A program made the position numbers and the translations under genes. The notes under the pieces are model-generated. The model was not told the origin of the DNA, ran no database searches, and was given only the letters and a program-made list of their open reading frames with translations. Positions 17,133 to 26,202 of a DNA stretch of 64,000 nucleotides are shown here, one piece after another. This DNA is from Salinisphaera hydrothermalis C41B8 (GTDB lineage Bacteria > Pseudomonadota > Gammaproteobacteria > Nevskiales > Salinisphaeraceae). How positions within the stretch are numbered: position 1 is the first letter of the stretch; each line of letters opens with the position of its first letter. The DNA lies in NCBI RefSeq assembly GCF_000732535.1, contig NZ_APNK01000006.1, forward strand, positions 62,001 to 126,000, written 5' to 3'.

Positions 17133-18563
17133 TCAGCGCAGCGTCGTCTGCGTGACCTGGCCCGGCCGATAGGCCGCGGCCTCCGCCTCGATCGGATCGG
17201 ACTCGATCACCTGGGCTCGTTTCCAACCGCCACGCGCGAACCAGATCCCCGCGATCGCCGCCGTGATGGTGTTCTGTACCGGATAGGCAATCCAGATACC
17301 GGTCGCCCCGAGCCCGGCGTGGGTGGACAACAGCCAGGCCAGCGGGAATTGCAGCATCCACAGCGAAACGAGCGCGATCATCATCGCCACGACGGTATTG
17401 CCCGAACCGCGAAATGCGCCCGTGATGACTTGCTGGGCGCCGATCAGCCCATAGCTGAAAGCGGTGATCTGCACGAACAGGCTGCCCTGGGCGATCACGG
17501 CCGGCGATTGCGGCACGAACGCCCGTACGATCGGCACGGCGAAGAAGAACGCCAGCACGCCGATTGCCGTAAGCACGACCACCGCAATCAACGCCGAAAG
17601 CCAGGCCGTGCGCTCGGCCCGGTCGACACGCCCGGCGCCGATGTTCTGCCCCACCAGCGCCGAGGTCGCCTGCGACAGACCCAACGCGGGGATGATCACA
17701 AAGCTGAGCATTCGCGTGCCGATGCCGTAGGCCGCCAGCGTATGCGTGCCGAACCCGGCCACCAGAATCGTCATCAGCATCAACCCGAGCGCGCGGGTGG
17801 ATTGCTCGACCCCCGACGGCGCACCGAGCTTGAACAAGCGCCAGAGCGTGGCGATGTCGGGCACCAGATGCCGCGCTCGCAACGCAATGCCGTAGCGGCC
17901 CGAAAACAGCATCCACAGACCGACGACCGCCGCCAGCCCCTGGGTGATAACGGTGGCGAGCGCCGCCCCGGCCACCCCCATCGCCGGCACCGGCCCAAAT
18001 CCGAGGATGAACAATGGGTCGAGAATGAAATTGAGCACCACCGTGCCGGAGACGATGTACAACGGCGTGCGCGCGTCGCCCACGCCGCGCATCAGCGACT
18101 GGAAAATCACGTACGCAAACAGAAACGGCATGCCGACGAACGACACCCGCATGTAGATCGTCGCCAGCGGCAGCACCTCGGCGCGGGCGCCGAGAAACAG
18201 CACCACCCAGTGCGCGGTGATTGCGCCGACAACGGCCACGATCAACGAAATAGCGAGCACGCCCACCAGCGCCTGCGCGGCCACGTGGTTCACCTGCGCC
18301 CGGTCGCCGCGGCCGGTGTATTGCGACACCAGGATCGTGCCGGCGATCGCCAGCCCCAGGCCGAGCGAAATCAGGAAGAAGATCACCGGAAAACTGAGCG
18401 ACACGGCGGCCACGGCCGCCGCGCCGAGGCGACCCACCCAGAACGTGTCGATCAGCTGATAAGCCGTCTGCAGCAGGTTGGAGAACACGATCGGCACTGC
18501 CAGCGCGAGCAGCGCCCGGACGATGGAACCCTGGGTCAGATCACGAGTCGAGGATGAAGCCAC
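17133..18563 (-). CDS. MATE-family multidrug efflux transporter
   Basis: A 476-aa inner-membrane antiporter with about 12 helices in two halves. Family features include the early PIVFSNLLQTAYQLIDTFWVGRLG segment, GQNIGAG in the middle, and GAFRGSGNT near 390. MATE proteins (NorM/DinF type) use Na+ or H+ gradients to expel cationic drugs and metabolites. Substrate cannot be predicted. It stands alone, upstream of the ilv leader on the same strand with a gap of about 130 bp. Confidence 0.9.
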   Translation of the reverse strand: MASSSTRDLTQGSIVRALLALAVPIVFSNLLQTAYQLIDTFWVGRLGAAAVAAVSLSFPVIFFLISLGLGLAIAGTILVSQYTGRGDRAQVNHVAAQALVGVLAISLIVAVVGAITAHWVVLFLGARAEVLPLATIYMRVSFVGMPFLFAYVIFQSLMRGVGDARTPLYIVSGTVVLNFILDPLFILGFGPVPAMGVAGAALATVITQGLAAVVGLWMLFSGRYGIALRARHLVPDIATLWRLFKLGAPSGVEQSTRALGLMLMTILVAGFGTHTLAAYGIGTRMLSFVIIPALGLSQATSALVGQNIGAGRVDRAERTAWLSALIAVVVLTAIGVLAFFFAVPIVRAFVPQSPAVIAQGSLFVQITAFSYGLIGAQQVITGAFRGSGNTVVAMMIALVSLWMLQFPLAWLLSTHAGLGATGIWIAYPVQNTITAAIAGIWFARGGWKRAQVIESDPIEAEAAAYRPGQVTQTTLR

Positions 18564-18635
18564 GATGCCGCCGGCTAGCGAATACAGAGCCTCATGCTAC
18601 ATCGCAGGCCGTGCCGGCTCGGCACCGCGTCGGCA

Positions 18636-19064
18636 TCAGTGCAGCACGACGGCGTGAATATCGTCCGGCAGCGACTCGCCGATCTTGTTCATCAGGCCTG
18701 CGTCGAGTTCGCGATCGAGCACACGAAACACGGCGCGCGACGCGATGCCGGCCTGCTCGGCGCCGATATGGGTACCGGCACGGGCGATCGCCTGTCGCCA
18801 CTCGTCGGCACGGCGGTATTTCTTCGGCACGTCGGCGGGCACGAAGCCTTCGTAATAGAGCCCGCGGATCAACAGCGGGAGCTGGGCCCCGAAGCGGGCA
18901 CACTGATCGAGCGGCAATCGATCGCGCAGCGTGGTCAGCACGGCGCGTAACGTCTGGAAGGCATATTGCTTGTCGTGGGTGCCCAGCTCCGACATGAGGG
19001 CATCGAGCCAGCGATTGGTTTCCTGCACCGACGTATCGATCGTGGCCAGTCCGAGTTCGGGCAT
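18636..19064 (-). CDS. DUF2267 family protein
   Basis: A 142-aa helical protein with the DUF2267 pattern: ETNRWLDALMSELG, QYAFQTLRAVLTTLRDRLP, AQLPLLIRGLYYEGF, and a C-terminal repeat-like helix block (AVFRVLDRELDAGLMNKIGESLPDDI). Such proteins occur near general-stress genes; the molecular role is unknown. ATG 19064 begins the conserved part; the frame continues upstream into sequence without homology. Confidence 0.85.
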   Translation of the reverse strand: MPELGLATIDTSVQETNRWLDALMSELGTHDKQYAFQTLRAVLTTLRDRLPLDQCARFGAQLPLLIRGLYYEGFVPADVPKKYRRADEWRQAIARAGTHIGAEQAGIASRAVFRVLDRELDAGLMNKIGESLPDDIHAVVLH

Positions 19065-19302
19065 GGTTCGTATTCCCGTGGGAGGCGCAGCCGTCCGATG
19101 CGAACAGCCGCACGCGGTGAATGGTGGCCCCACCTTGTAGCGCCCCCGCTGGACGATCAATGCGAAACTCTCCGGATGCGCGTGGCGAGCGTACGCCAGC
19201 GGCGTCCTGACCTGCCGTTGCCGACGCTTCGAGACAGGCTATTTGCCCCCGCACGCCGCGGCAGTGGGATAATGCAGTGATGCTCACCGCCCGAAACACG
19301 GC

Positions 19303-20604
19303 ATGATGGCGCTACGGCACAATGCTCTGACTGGCGTCGAGTCCGCCTTGCGTCGTGTTTCCGTGGGACGGCGTACGATCGCCGTGCTCGTTCTGTTGTT
19401 GTTGCCGCTCGGCGTACTCAGCATCGTGAGCGTCGCCGTACTCGATGCACAACAGAGCGCCTTCCGGGAAAGCGTGCAGGAATCGATCGATACGCTCATG
19501 CCGTTGACAACGCTCGAGTATTACCTGCAAAGCGCGCGCATCGACGGGTTGGAGGCCGAAACCGGCCAGCCCGAGTCGAATACCCAAACCCTGGCCGCCC
19601 GCATCGATACCACGTTCGCACGAATGGGCCGGGCCGAGGCGAATCCGGATCTATCTGCGCATCTCGTGGAATCCGCACGCACGGCATGGGACAAAGCGCG
19701 GCCGGCCGTGGAGCATCTCGTGACCCAGCCCCATACCCTGAGCGGCGAGACGCCGCGTCTTGCGCCGTCCGAGCAGGAACTGGCCCGATCGATCGACGAT
19801 ATTCAGCAGGCGCGCGCACAACTCACGCAGGCCATCAAGTCGCGCTACGAGCGGGCCGAACACGAGCGTCATGCCCAGATCGTGCGGCTGATCTGGGCCT
19901 GGGCGGCCACCCTGTTGTTCGCGATCGTGTTGATCGGCGTATTCGTGTATTCGCTGCTACGCCCGGTACGCGCGCTCAATCGCGTTGCCGAACGTCTGGA
20001 GTCCGGCGAATTCGGCGCTCGGGCGCCGACGGTCGGCAATGATGAACTCACGCGGCTCTCGCAGCGCTTCAACGCCATGGTGGAAAGCTGGGAACACACG
20101 CAGCGGGATTTGCTGACCCAGGCCGAATACGACGCCCTTACGCATGTTCTCAATCGACGCGGTATCCGTAGCGTTCTGGATATCGAGCTCGCCAACCATC
20201 GCCAGCGGGGTCATCCGCTCAGCGTGCTGGTGCTGGATCTGGATCGCTTCAAGCCCATCAACGATACCTATGGCCACGGCGCCGGCGACCGTGCCCTCGT
20301 CTGGATCGCCGAACAGATCACCCAGACGTTGCGCAAAACCGATCATCTCGGTCGTTACGGGGGCGACGAGTTTCTCGCCGTGTTGCCCAATACCTGCAAG
20401 ACCGAAGCAATTCGGCTGGCCGAACGACTGACCCAGGCCATCGACCGGGCCGCACGCGGCCGGCCGACATTGCCGGCTCTGAGCGTCGGTACCGCCAGCC
20501 TGTCCGAAGACGGGGCGACCGCCGACGAACTCGTGGAAGCCGCGGACGCCGTCCTGTATCGCCACAAGCAGTGGCGCCGGGAACAACGCGGCGCCAGGGC
20601 CTGA
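19303..20604 (+). CDS. Membrane diguanylate cyclase with periplasmic sensor and HAMP
   Basis: A 433-aa c-di-GMP synthase. A first helix (TIAVLVLLLLPLGVLSIVSVAVL, about 25-47) and a second (AWAATLLFAIVLIGVFVYSLL, about 196-217) bracket a ~150-residue helical periplasmic sensor. A HAMP linker follows (RPVRALNRVAERLESGEFGAR...LSQRFNAM), then GGDEF with LDLDRFKPINDTYGHG and an intact GGDEF at about 353-357 and RxxD (RKTD) inhibitory site. The tandem ATG start at 19303 is used. Architecture implies an external signal drives c-di-GMP; the ligand is unknown. Confidence 0.92.
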   Translation: MMALRHNALTGVESALRRVSVGRRTIAVLVLLLLPLGVLSIVSVAVLDAQQSAFRESVQESIDTLMPLTTLEYYLQSARIDGLEAETGQPESNTQTLAARIDTTFARMGRAEANPDLSAHLVESARTAWDKARPAVEHLVTQPHTLSGETPRLAPSEQELARSIDDIQQARAQLTQAIKSRYERAEHERHAQIVRLIWAWAATLLFAIVLIGVFVYSLLRPVRALNRVAERLESGEFGARAPTVGNDELTRLSQRFNAMVESWEHTQRDLLTQAEYDALTHVLNRRGIRSVLDIELANHRQRGHPLSVLVLDLDRFKPINDTYGHGAGDRALVWIAEQITQTLRKTDHLGRYGGDEFLAVLPNTCKTEAIRLAERLTQAIDRAARGRPTLPALSVGTASLSEDGATADELVEAADAVLYRHKQWRREQRGARA

Positions 20605-20688
20605 TCACGGCATCGTGATGCCCGCATCAACCGGGTAGGCACGCCGTTCAGCCGATCGCCTCGAACGGCCTTTGCCGAGTCGCGCCGA

Positions 20689-21471
20689 TCAACGGCGGCG
20701 CCATGGCGCGAACCAGCCGAGACCGGATTCGGTGTCGTCGCGCGGGATATATTCACAGCCGACCCAGCCGTTATAACCAGCCGCATCGAGCCGCTCGAAC
20801 AGCCACGGGTAGTTGAGTTCCCCGTCGTCCGGTTCGTTGCGCTCCGGCACGCCGGCGATCTGGATATGGCCGATATTGTCGCGCCCGGCCCGGAACGTGG
20901 TCCAGATATCGCCGTCCATGATCTGGGCATGATAGAAATCCATCTGCACCGCGATATTATCGGCGCCGACCTCGGCCACGATCTCGTGCGCCGCCGCCTG
21001 ACGTGTCAGGAAATAATGCGGCATGTCACGGCTGTTGATCGGCTCGATCAACGCCGTGATGCCGTATGCAGCGAATCGATCCGCTGCATGGGCCAGGTTG
21101 TCGAGATAGGTGGCGTGCATGGCCTCGGCGGCAGCCAGATCGGCCACGTTGCCGGCCATGACGTGTACCCGCCGGCAGTCGAGCCGCTCGGCGTAGCGTA
21201 GTACGTCGTCCAGGCCGGCACGAAACTCGGCCTCGCGCCCTGGCAACGCCGCCAGCCCGCGCTCGCCGCCATCCCAGTCGCCGGGCGGCGCATTGAACAA
21301 CACCTGGGTCAGCCGGTGGGCCTCGAGCGCCCCGGCGATGTCGTCGGCCGCCCAGGCATAAGGAAACAGAAACTCGACGCCGGCAAAGCCGGCATGCGCG
21401 GCACGTTCGAAGCGCGCCATGAATTCGACTTCATTGAACATCAGGCTGAGATTGGCGGCAAAACGCGGCAT
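20689..21471 (-). CDS. hyi: Hydroxypyruvate isomerase-family protein
   Basis: A 260-aa TIM-barrel isomerase of the xylose isomerase-like family: FAANLSLMFNEVEFMARFERAA at the start, GVEFLFPY, VHVMAGN, ALIEPINSRDMPHYFL, VQMDFYHAQIMDG and GCEYIPRD near the end provide the expected Glu/Asp/His metal ligands. It interconverts hydroxypyruvate and tartronate semialdehyde, or related 2-oxo-tetronate compounds in OtnI relatives. ATG 21471 has a strong GGAGGAG site. No glyoxylate-pathway partner genes are adjacent, so the exact substrate remains open. Confidence 0.88.
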   Translation of the reverse strand: MPRFAANLSLMFNEVEFMARFERAAHAGFAGVEFLFPYAWAADDIAGALEAHRLTQVLFNAPPGDWDGGERGLAALPGREAEFRAGLDDVLRYAERLDCRRVHVMAGNVADLAAAEAMHATYLDNLAHAADRFAAYGITALIEPINSRDMPHYFLTRQAAAHEIVAEVGADNIAVQMDFYHAQIMDGDIWTTFRAGRDNIGHIQIAGVPERNEPDDGELNYPWLFERLDAAGYNGWVGCEYIPRDDTESGLGWFAPWRRR

Positions 21472-21584
21472 GGCGAACTCCTCCGGCACTGCGGCCCGGT
21501 TCGACGGCGGGCGCCGGCCGGGCATCGTCTGTATTGATCCACGTCCGATCCCAGGCGGCAAGCACGGCCGAGCACGAGCGTCTG

Positions 21585-22976
21585 TTATCGCGCGGCGATC
21601 TGCTCGCCAAGCCGACGTCCGTTTTCAAGACAGTCGCCGACCGCAATGCCGTCGCGCCAGTTGCCGGCCAGCGACAACCCGGGATGATGCGTCAATGCCG
21701 CATCGATCGCCGCCACCCGATCCAGATGACCGATCTCGTACTGCGGGATCGCCCTCGGCCAGCGTACGACGCGCTGCCACACCGGCGCGCCCCGGATATG
21801 CAACAGATCACTCAGATCGGCGATCGCCTGGCCGATCTGGGTTGCATCGTCTTCTTCGGTGATCTGCGGTGAACGTCGCCCGCCCAGGAATACGTTGAGC
21901 AGGTGATGGCCCTCGGGCGCACGATGCGCAAACAACGACGACGGAAACAGCACGCCCAGCGTCTGGCGCTGCTCGACACGCGGAATCAGCAGACCGAACC
22001 CGTCGAGCGGATGCCCGATGTCGGCTTGACGAAAACCGAGCGACACCACGTTCACCGGCGGATACACGATCTCGGCCAGCGGCTCGGCCAACGCTACGTC
22101 GACCGGCGCCAGTAGACGCGCCGCGACATGCGCCGGCACAGCAAGCAACAGCTCGCGCGCGCGCCAGCGGCGACCGGCATCGTCCTCGGCCAGCCAGTGG
22201 TCGTCTTCCCGCGCGATGCGCTCGATCCGGCAATTGCAGGCCAGCGTGGCATTCGGGCGTGCCGTAATCACTTCGCCCAGCCGCTCGGCCAGGCGCTGCA
22301 GCCCGGATGGAAAACTCAACAGCCGACCGCGCCATTCGCGCGGCACCGCCGGGCCCTGTCGTGCGCCGCGGAACAACCGGGCCAACCCGCCGCAAATCAA
22401 CGAGCCATGCGCCTGTTCGAGCGCCACCAGCCGCGGCATCGCCGCCTTGGCCGACAAGCGTTGCGGATCACCGGCATAGACCCCGGAGACGAACGGATCG
22501 ACCAGGCGATCCATGATGCGCGGGCCCAGGCGCCGCGTTACGAAGTCGGCCAGGCTTTCCTCGTCGGACGGCCCGCGGCCGACGAACGGCTCGCGCAACA
22601 GCCCCGCCCAGCCTTGCCAGCCCAGCAATGGATTGCCCGGTGCGTTCCATAACCGGGTCGGCAGCGGGACCGGATGACCATTGAGCGCGATGAAACGCTT
22701 GCGGCTGGCGTCGTCGGCCGGCCGGGCTTCGTCGAGCAGCGACAGCTCTTGCAGCAGCGCATAGAACGGCGGCTTCATGATCACCGTATTCGGGCCGTGC
22801 TCGATCTGCCATTCGCCCGCGCGCTCGCTGTGCAGATTGCCGCCGATCCGAGGCGACGCCTCCAGCAGCGCCACCCGCCGGCCGTTTCGGGCCAGCGACC
22901 AGGCCGCCGCCAGCCCGGTCGCGCCGGCACCGACCACGAGCGCATCCCGCACTTCTGGATCACCGGCTTCCGGCAT
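21585..22976 (-). CDS. hemY: Protoporphyrinogen oxidase (HemY type)
   Basis: A 463-aa FAD enzyme that oxidises protoporphyrinogen to protoporphyrin in heme synthesis. The dinucleotide-binding motif VVGAGATGLAAAWSLARNGR is at about 14-33, followed by the family pattern GGNLHSER, EHGPNTV, PFVSGVYAGDPQRLSAKAAMP and the C-terminal IPQYEIGHLDR...LSLAGNWRDGIAVGDCLENG, which is diagnostic of oxygen-dependent PPO. Length is normal. It stands apart from other heme genes here; its product feeds the heme used by the oxygenase, P450 and other heme proteins of the cell. Confidence 0.92.
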   Translation of the reverse strand: MPEAGDPEVRDALVVGAGATGLAAAWSLARNGRRVALLEASPRIGGNLHSERAGEWQIEHGPNTVIMKPPFYALLQELSLLDEARPADDASRKRFIALNGHPVPLPTRLWNAPGNPLLGWQGWAGLLREPFVGRGPSDEESLADFVTRRLGPRIMDRLVDPFVSGVYAGDPQRLSAKAAMPRLVALEQAHGSLICGGLARLFRGARQGPAVPREWRGRLLSFPSGLQRLAERLGEVITARPNATLACNCRIERIAREDDHWLAEDDAGRRWRARELLLAVPAHVAARLLAPVDVALAEPLAEIVYPPVNVVSLGFRQADIGHPLDGFGLLIPRVEQRQTLGVLFPSSLFAHRAPEGHHLLNVFLGGRRSPQITEEDDATQIGQAIADLSDLLHIRGAPVWQRVVRWPRAIPQYEIGHLDRVAAIDAALTHHPGLSLAGNWRDGIAVGDCLENGRRLGEQIAAR

Positions 22977-23174
22977 GACGCCTCACCTTCCGCAAATCAC
23001 GTCCCAGTATAAGCATCCGCTCCCGGTTGTCCGACGCCCCTCAGGCTCGCTGCAGGTCGGCGAACGGCCCTCATCACACATTACCGGGCCCGATCGAAAC
23101 GCAGTTGATCCGCATCAATCGACCGCGCCGCCCCGGGCGCGAAACTGAAAACATCAAGGCCCGGAGAATTCATC

Positions 23175-23654
23175 ATGTCGCAAACCCTGCTCGTGCCGCT
23201 GGACCTGAATCAGGAATCCGCTTTCGAAAGCATATTCGCAGCGGTGAAACGCATCGCCGACTCAAAAAACACGCGCGTCATTCTGCTGACTGTCATTCCC
23301 GAGATATCGGTGGGCGTGCTGCCGTTCATCGGTCTCGACGAAATGAACAATCTGGGGCGCGTCGCGCGCGTCCAGCTCGAACGGCTGGCCGAACAAGAGC
23401 TCGGCGATGCCGTGGCCTGGGAGATCGAAGTCCGGATCGGACCGGTGCCGCGCACGATTGTCAGCCGGGGCGAGCATTACAATGTCGACATGATCATCAT
23501 GGCGTCGCACAACCCGGTCTACTGGGATGTGCTGCTCGGCAGTACCGCGGCACAGGTGGTCCGCCACAGCCGCCGCTCGATCCTGATCGTCCGCCAGCCG
23601 GGCGACAAGCCGGCCCATATCAACGACGTGAGCCGCGACGCGCTCATGCTCTGA
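23175..23654 (+). CDS. Universal stress protein (UspA family)
   Basis: A 159-aa Usp fold: TLLVPLDLNQESAFESIFAAVKRI, RVILLTVIP, and the late nucleotide-binding style stretch DMIIMASHNPVYWDVLLGSTAAQVVRHSRRSILIVR with GSxxxxVxRxSxxxxLxV. Such proteins accumulate under starvation or stress. ATG 23175 follows a plausible site (CCGGAGAATTCATC). Partner unknown. Confidence 0.9.
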   Translation: MSQTLLVPLDLNQESAFESIFAAVKRIADSKNTRVILLTVIPEISVGVLPFIGLDEMNNLGRVARVQLERLAEQELGDAVAWEIEVRIGPVPRTIVSRGEHYNVDMIIMASHNPVYWDVLLGSTAAQVVRHSRRSILIVRQPGDKPAHINDVSRDALML

Positions 23655-23732
23655 CCCCGGCGGCGCGCATCGCTCGACATCATCGTGCGGCAACACGCCC
23701 TGACCGATCTAGCGGTTTTAGTACCGCCCGAC

Positions 23733-24901
23733 TCACCAGGTCAGCTGGCCCCGTAACCCGACCACCGTGGCATTGCCGGTCGAACGATCCACGCCCGGAT
23801 GGACGATGTACTGCATATCGGGCTGGAGCGTCACGTATTGATTGACCGGCAGCTGATATGTGAGCTCGATCGCGGTCTCGGCGCGGTTGGTATCGGGCGT
23901 GGCATCGCGATACACCGAGGCCGCATGCGCCCGGGCGACCGCCAGCCCGAGCACATCGTCCGGACGCTCGGGCACCAGGCCGGTCACATCGACACCGGCC
24001 CCCAGATAACGATTCAACGGATTGCGGTCGCTCTGCGTCCCGCTGATCTGGGCGAATACATCCACCTTAGGCGTGGCCGGGCCGCCGATCAGCCGATCCT
24101 GCCCGATGATATAAAAACCGCTGTCGTGATCGCGCAAACGGCCCGCCGGGTCGTGGTAGTCAGCGGTTTGATACCACCCGCCGACGGCCAGCTTGTACGG
24201 CTTGTCGCCGCCGCCGGTCATGCCCGTTTCGGCCGATGTGAAGACCCCGTCGTGCGCATGAAACGCGATATGCGTTCCGGCCGGATGACCCGGCAGACCC
24301 GGCGTGCCGTCGAACACGCTGGCCATGGCGTAAGCGCCACTATCGCCTTGCCAGCGCGCCACCGCCCCGACGGCGGTGGTCGGATACTGAGACACGTTCG
24401 ATACGGCCGTGGTCGCATCCAGCCCGAACGAGCTGTTGATGAACACCCCGGCCGCATCGAGCGTATCGAACAGCGCGTTCCAGTCCTGCTTGCCGATTCG
24501 CAGCATCACGCCGGACTGACCGAAATCGTGCTGATACCAGGCCGAGTACAGCTTGCTCGTATCGTAGGCCTCGATGTTATCCAGGCCCTGAAGATCGCCT
24601 ACATCATTCGAGATCGAACTGCCCAGCGTGCCCAGATAATCGAAATACAACCGGTTATCGTCCGATCCGCCCCAGATCCGCCCCAGATCCGGCCGTCGAT
24701 GCCGGCGCTGAGATTGACGGCGCCCGGCGCCGCCGTGCCCCGTCGTATACCGCCACTTACGTTGCTGAAGACGTCCTGGGTGTAAGTCGCCCCGAGAGTC
24801 AGTCCCGGGGTCAACGTGGCCGCCATGGCGCCCGGCATCACAACGGCGCTGGCGACGCCCAACGAGCCCCACAGCAATACAAGATATTTTTTCAATAACA
24901 T
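23733..24901 (-). pseudogene. OprB-type carbohydrate porin, frameshifted by an 11-bp tandem duplication
   Basis: The first ~75 codons (from ATG 24901) encode a signal peptide (MLLKKYLVLLWGSLG...) and the OprB start TPGLTLGATYTQDVFSNVSGG; the remaining ~310 residues (NRLYFDYLGTLGSSIS, LRIGKQDWNALFDTLDAAGVF, FINSSFG, VGGWYQTADY, IELTYQLPVNQYVTLQPDMQYIVHPG) lie in another frame. The break is at 24664-24691, where an 11-bp unit is repeated. Removing one copy joins IWGGS directly to DDNRLYF and restores a 385-aa porin. As written, translation would end about 30 residues past the shift. The intact protein would be an outer-membrane beta-barrel for sugars. Confidence 0.88.
24664..24691. repeat. 11-bp tandem repeat causing the porin frameshift
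   Basis: GATCCGCCCCA occurs twice in full (24664-24674 and 24675-24685) followed by the first six bases of a third copy. One unit changes the reading frame of the porin gene, since 11 is not divisible by 3. Confidence 0.95.
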
Positions 24902-25128
24902 CGGCACGGATATCGGAAGGATTGAGGCGGCGGGTAACACATCGTGATCGTGCAAGACGGTCGCGTACCGGGGCGATATCGCTCGTCGGCACGTGGACGG
25001 GCACAGGGGCTCTGGGTCACAGGTCAAAACGTAGCAGGCAATTGTCGGCTTGCGACGGCCATAGCCTACGTATTTAGAGCCTCAAGGGTTTCGGTCGAGA
25101 TCTTACAAGCCCAACCGGCGCCGCGCGA

Positions 25129-25686
25129 TCATCGCCGCTGCTCGTTCTTCGATGGCAACCGTCGCATGGCTGCCTGCCATGGCGGTCGCGTCCATTGGGG
25201 ATGGCGGGCCCATTCTGTTTTTAGCGCACGTCGCCAACGCCGCCAGGCGGCTGGCGACGGCAACAGCGGCGTATGACTCAGTTCGAAATGGATGCCGCTG
25301 ATCGGGTCGTCGAAAAATACAGCGTAATACCCGGGTGTATAGACCGGATACTCGGCCGGTGGCTCGGTGACCTCGACCTGCTGTTCGAGCAGAAACTCGT
25401 TGTGGAAAGCATCGACCTCGCGGCGATTTTTCGCCCAGAGCGCAATATGGTGAATGCCGGGCGCATGATTTCTCGCGTGCAGGCGAGTCCCGCCGGACGC
25501 CGGCTGAATCCCGATGTAGCTGTGGAACAGCGGGAAACGCGCCATGTAATAGGTCGAGCGATAACCGATATCCAGCGTCCAAAAGCTCTTGTAGCCCAGC
25601 CAACCGAACATGCGATCGAAAAAAGCGATCGATTCGTCATAGTCGAGCACCGAGAACTCGACGTGGTGGACGCCTTTCCATCTCAT
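25129..25686 (-). CDS. VOC-superfamily (glyoxalase/dioxygenase-like) protein
   Basis: A 185-aa protein with one VOC module: KGVHHVEFSVLDYDESIAFFDRMFGWLG at the start, FHSYIGIQPAS, HAPGIHHIALWAKNRREVDAFH and the closing Glu region DDPISGIHFELSHTPLLP. The His/Glu metal ligands of the fold are therefore present (H8, H86-87, E about 142). Members include glyoxalases, fosfomycin-resistance and catechol dioxygenases; no specific one is indicated. ATG 25686 starts at the conserved strand. The C-terminal 40 residues are Trp/Arg-rich and extra to the fold. Confidence 0.82.
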   Translation of the reverse strand: MRWKGVHHVEFSVLDYDESIAFFDRMFGWLGYKSFWTLDIGYRSTYYMARFPLFHSYIGIQPASGGTRLHARNHAPGIHHIALWAKNRREVDAFHNEFLLEQQVEVTEPPAEYPVYTPGYYAVFFDDPISGIHFELSHTPLLPSPAAWRRWRRALKTEWARHPQWTRPPWQAAMRRLPSKNEQRR

Positions 25687-25783
25687 GGCGACTCCGTCTC
25701 GAACATGGCGCAGTGTCCTCCGGGGCCCCGCCATGCAAACCGGGGCCGGCTGTGTCCCGCCGGCCCCGCAGGATTACAACCGA

Positions 25784-25894
25784 TCACTCCGAAGCTTTCT
25801 GCGCGGCTTTTTCAGCCTTGGCCGCACGTTTCTCCTTCAAAGTACGGGTCGGTTTTTTCTTGGCCATTTTCTTTCGATCCATTCCCTTACTCAT
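25784..25894 (-). CDS. 36-residue lysine-rich small protein
   Basis: A tiny gene with a good ribosome site (AGGAG, eight bases before ATG 25894) and TGA stop at 25784. The product begins MSKGMDRKKMAKKKPTRTL and continues with a KEKRAAKAEKAAQ helix; about a third of residues are Lys or Arg. Similar MSKG-type Lys-rich short proteins are common in gammaproteobacteria but have no assigned role; binding to nucleic acid would fit the charge. It lies 97 bp upstream of the VOC gene on the same strand. Confidence 0.75.
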   Translation of the reverse strand: MSKGMDRKKMAKKKPTRTLKEKRAAKAEKAAQKASE

Positions 25895-26202
25895 GACACA
25901 GACTCCTGGCTGTTCATTCAGCAGCAAATGGTGACTCATCCTCGCTGGCGGCTCGCCCGCCGGTCCGCGGTGGACAACTCAGCCGTCACACGGGCGCGGC
26001 GGCTACTTTCGAGCCCAGCGTTCGTCGAGTGTATGCCAATTTGATGCGATGCGGGGCGGATTTTTGGGGCGACAGGCCACTGGATTATCGCAATAAAAAT
26101 CAGCATTTTGCGGCATTAATCAATAACCTTTACATTGAGCAATGATTGATTTGGCGTCTCGCCCGGTGTAGCGTCAAACCACGCGCGCTCCGGAGCTGCC
26201 TG
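25895..26202. other. Intergenic region upstream of the P450 gene
   Basis: Divergent promoter zone between the Lys-rich small gene and the P450 gene. The part from 26070 to 26150 is AT-rich (CAATAAAAATCAGCATTTTG and CATTGAGCAATGATTGATTT types) and is the likely promoter area. No gene is supported. Confidence 0.4.
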
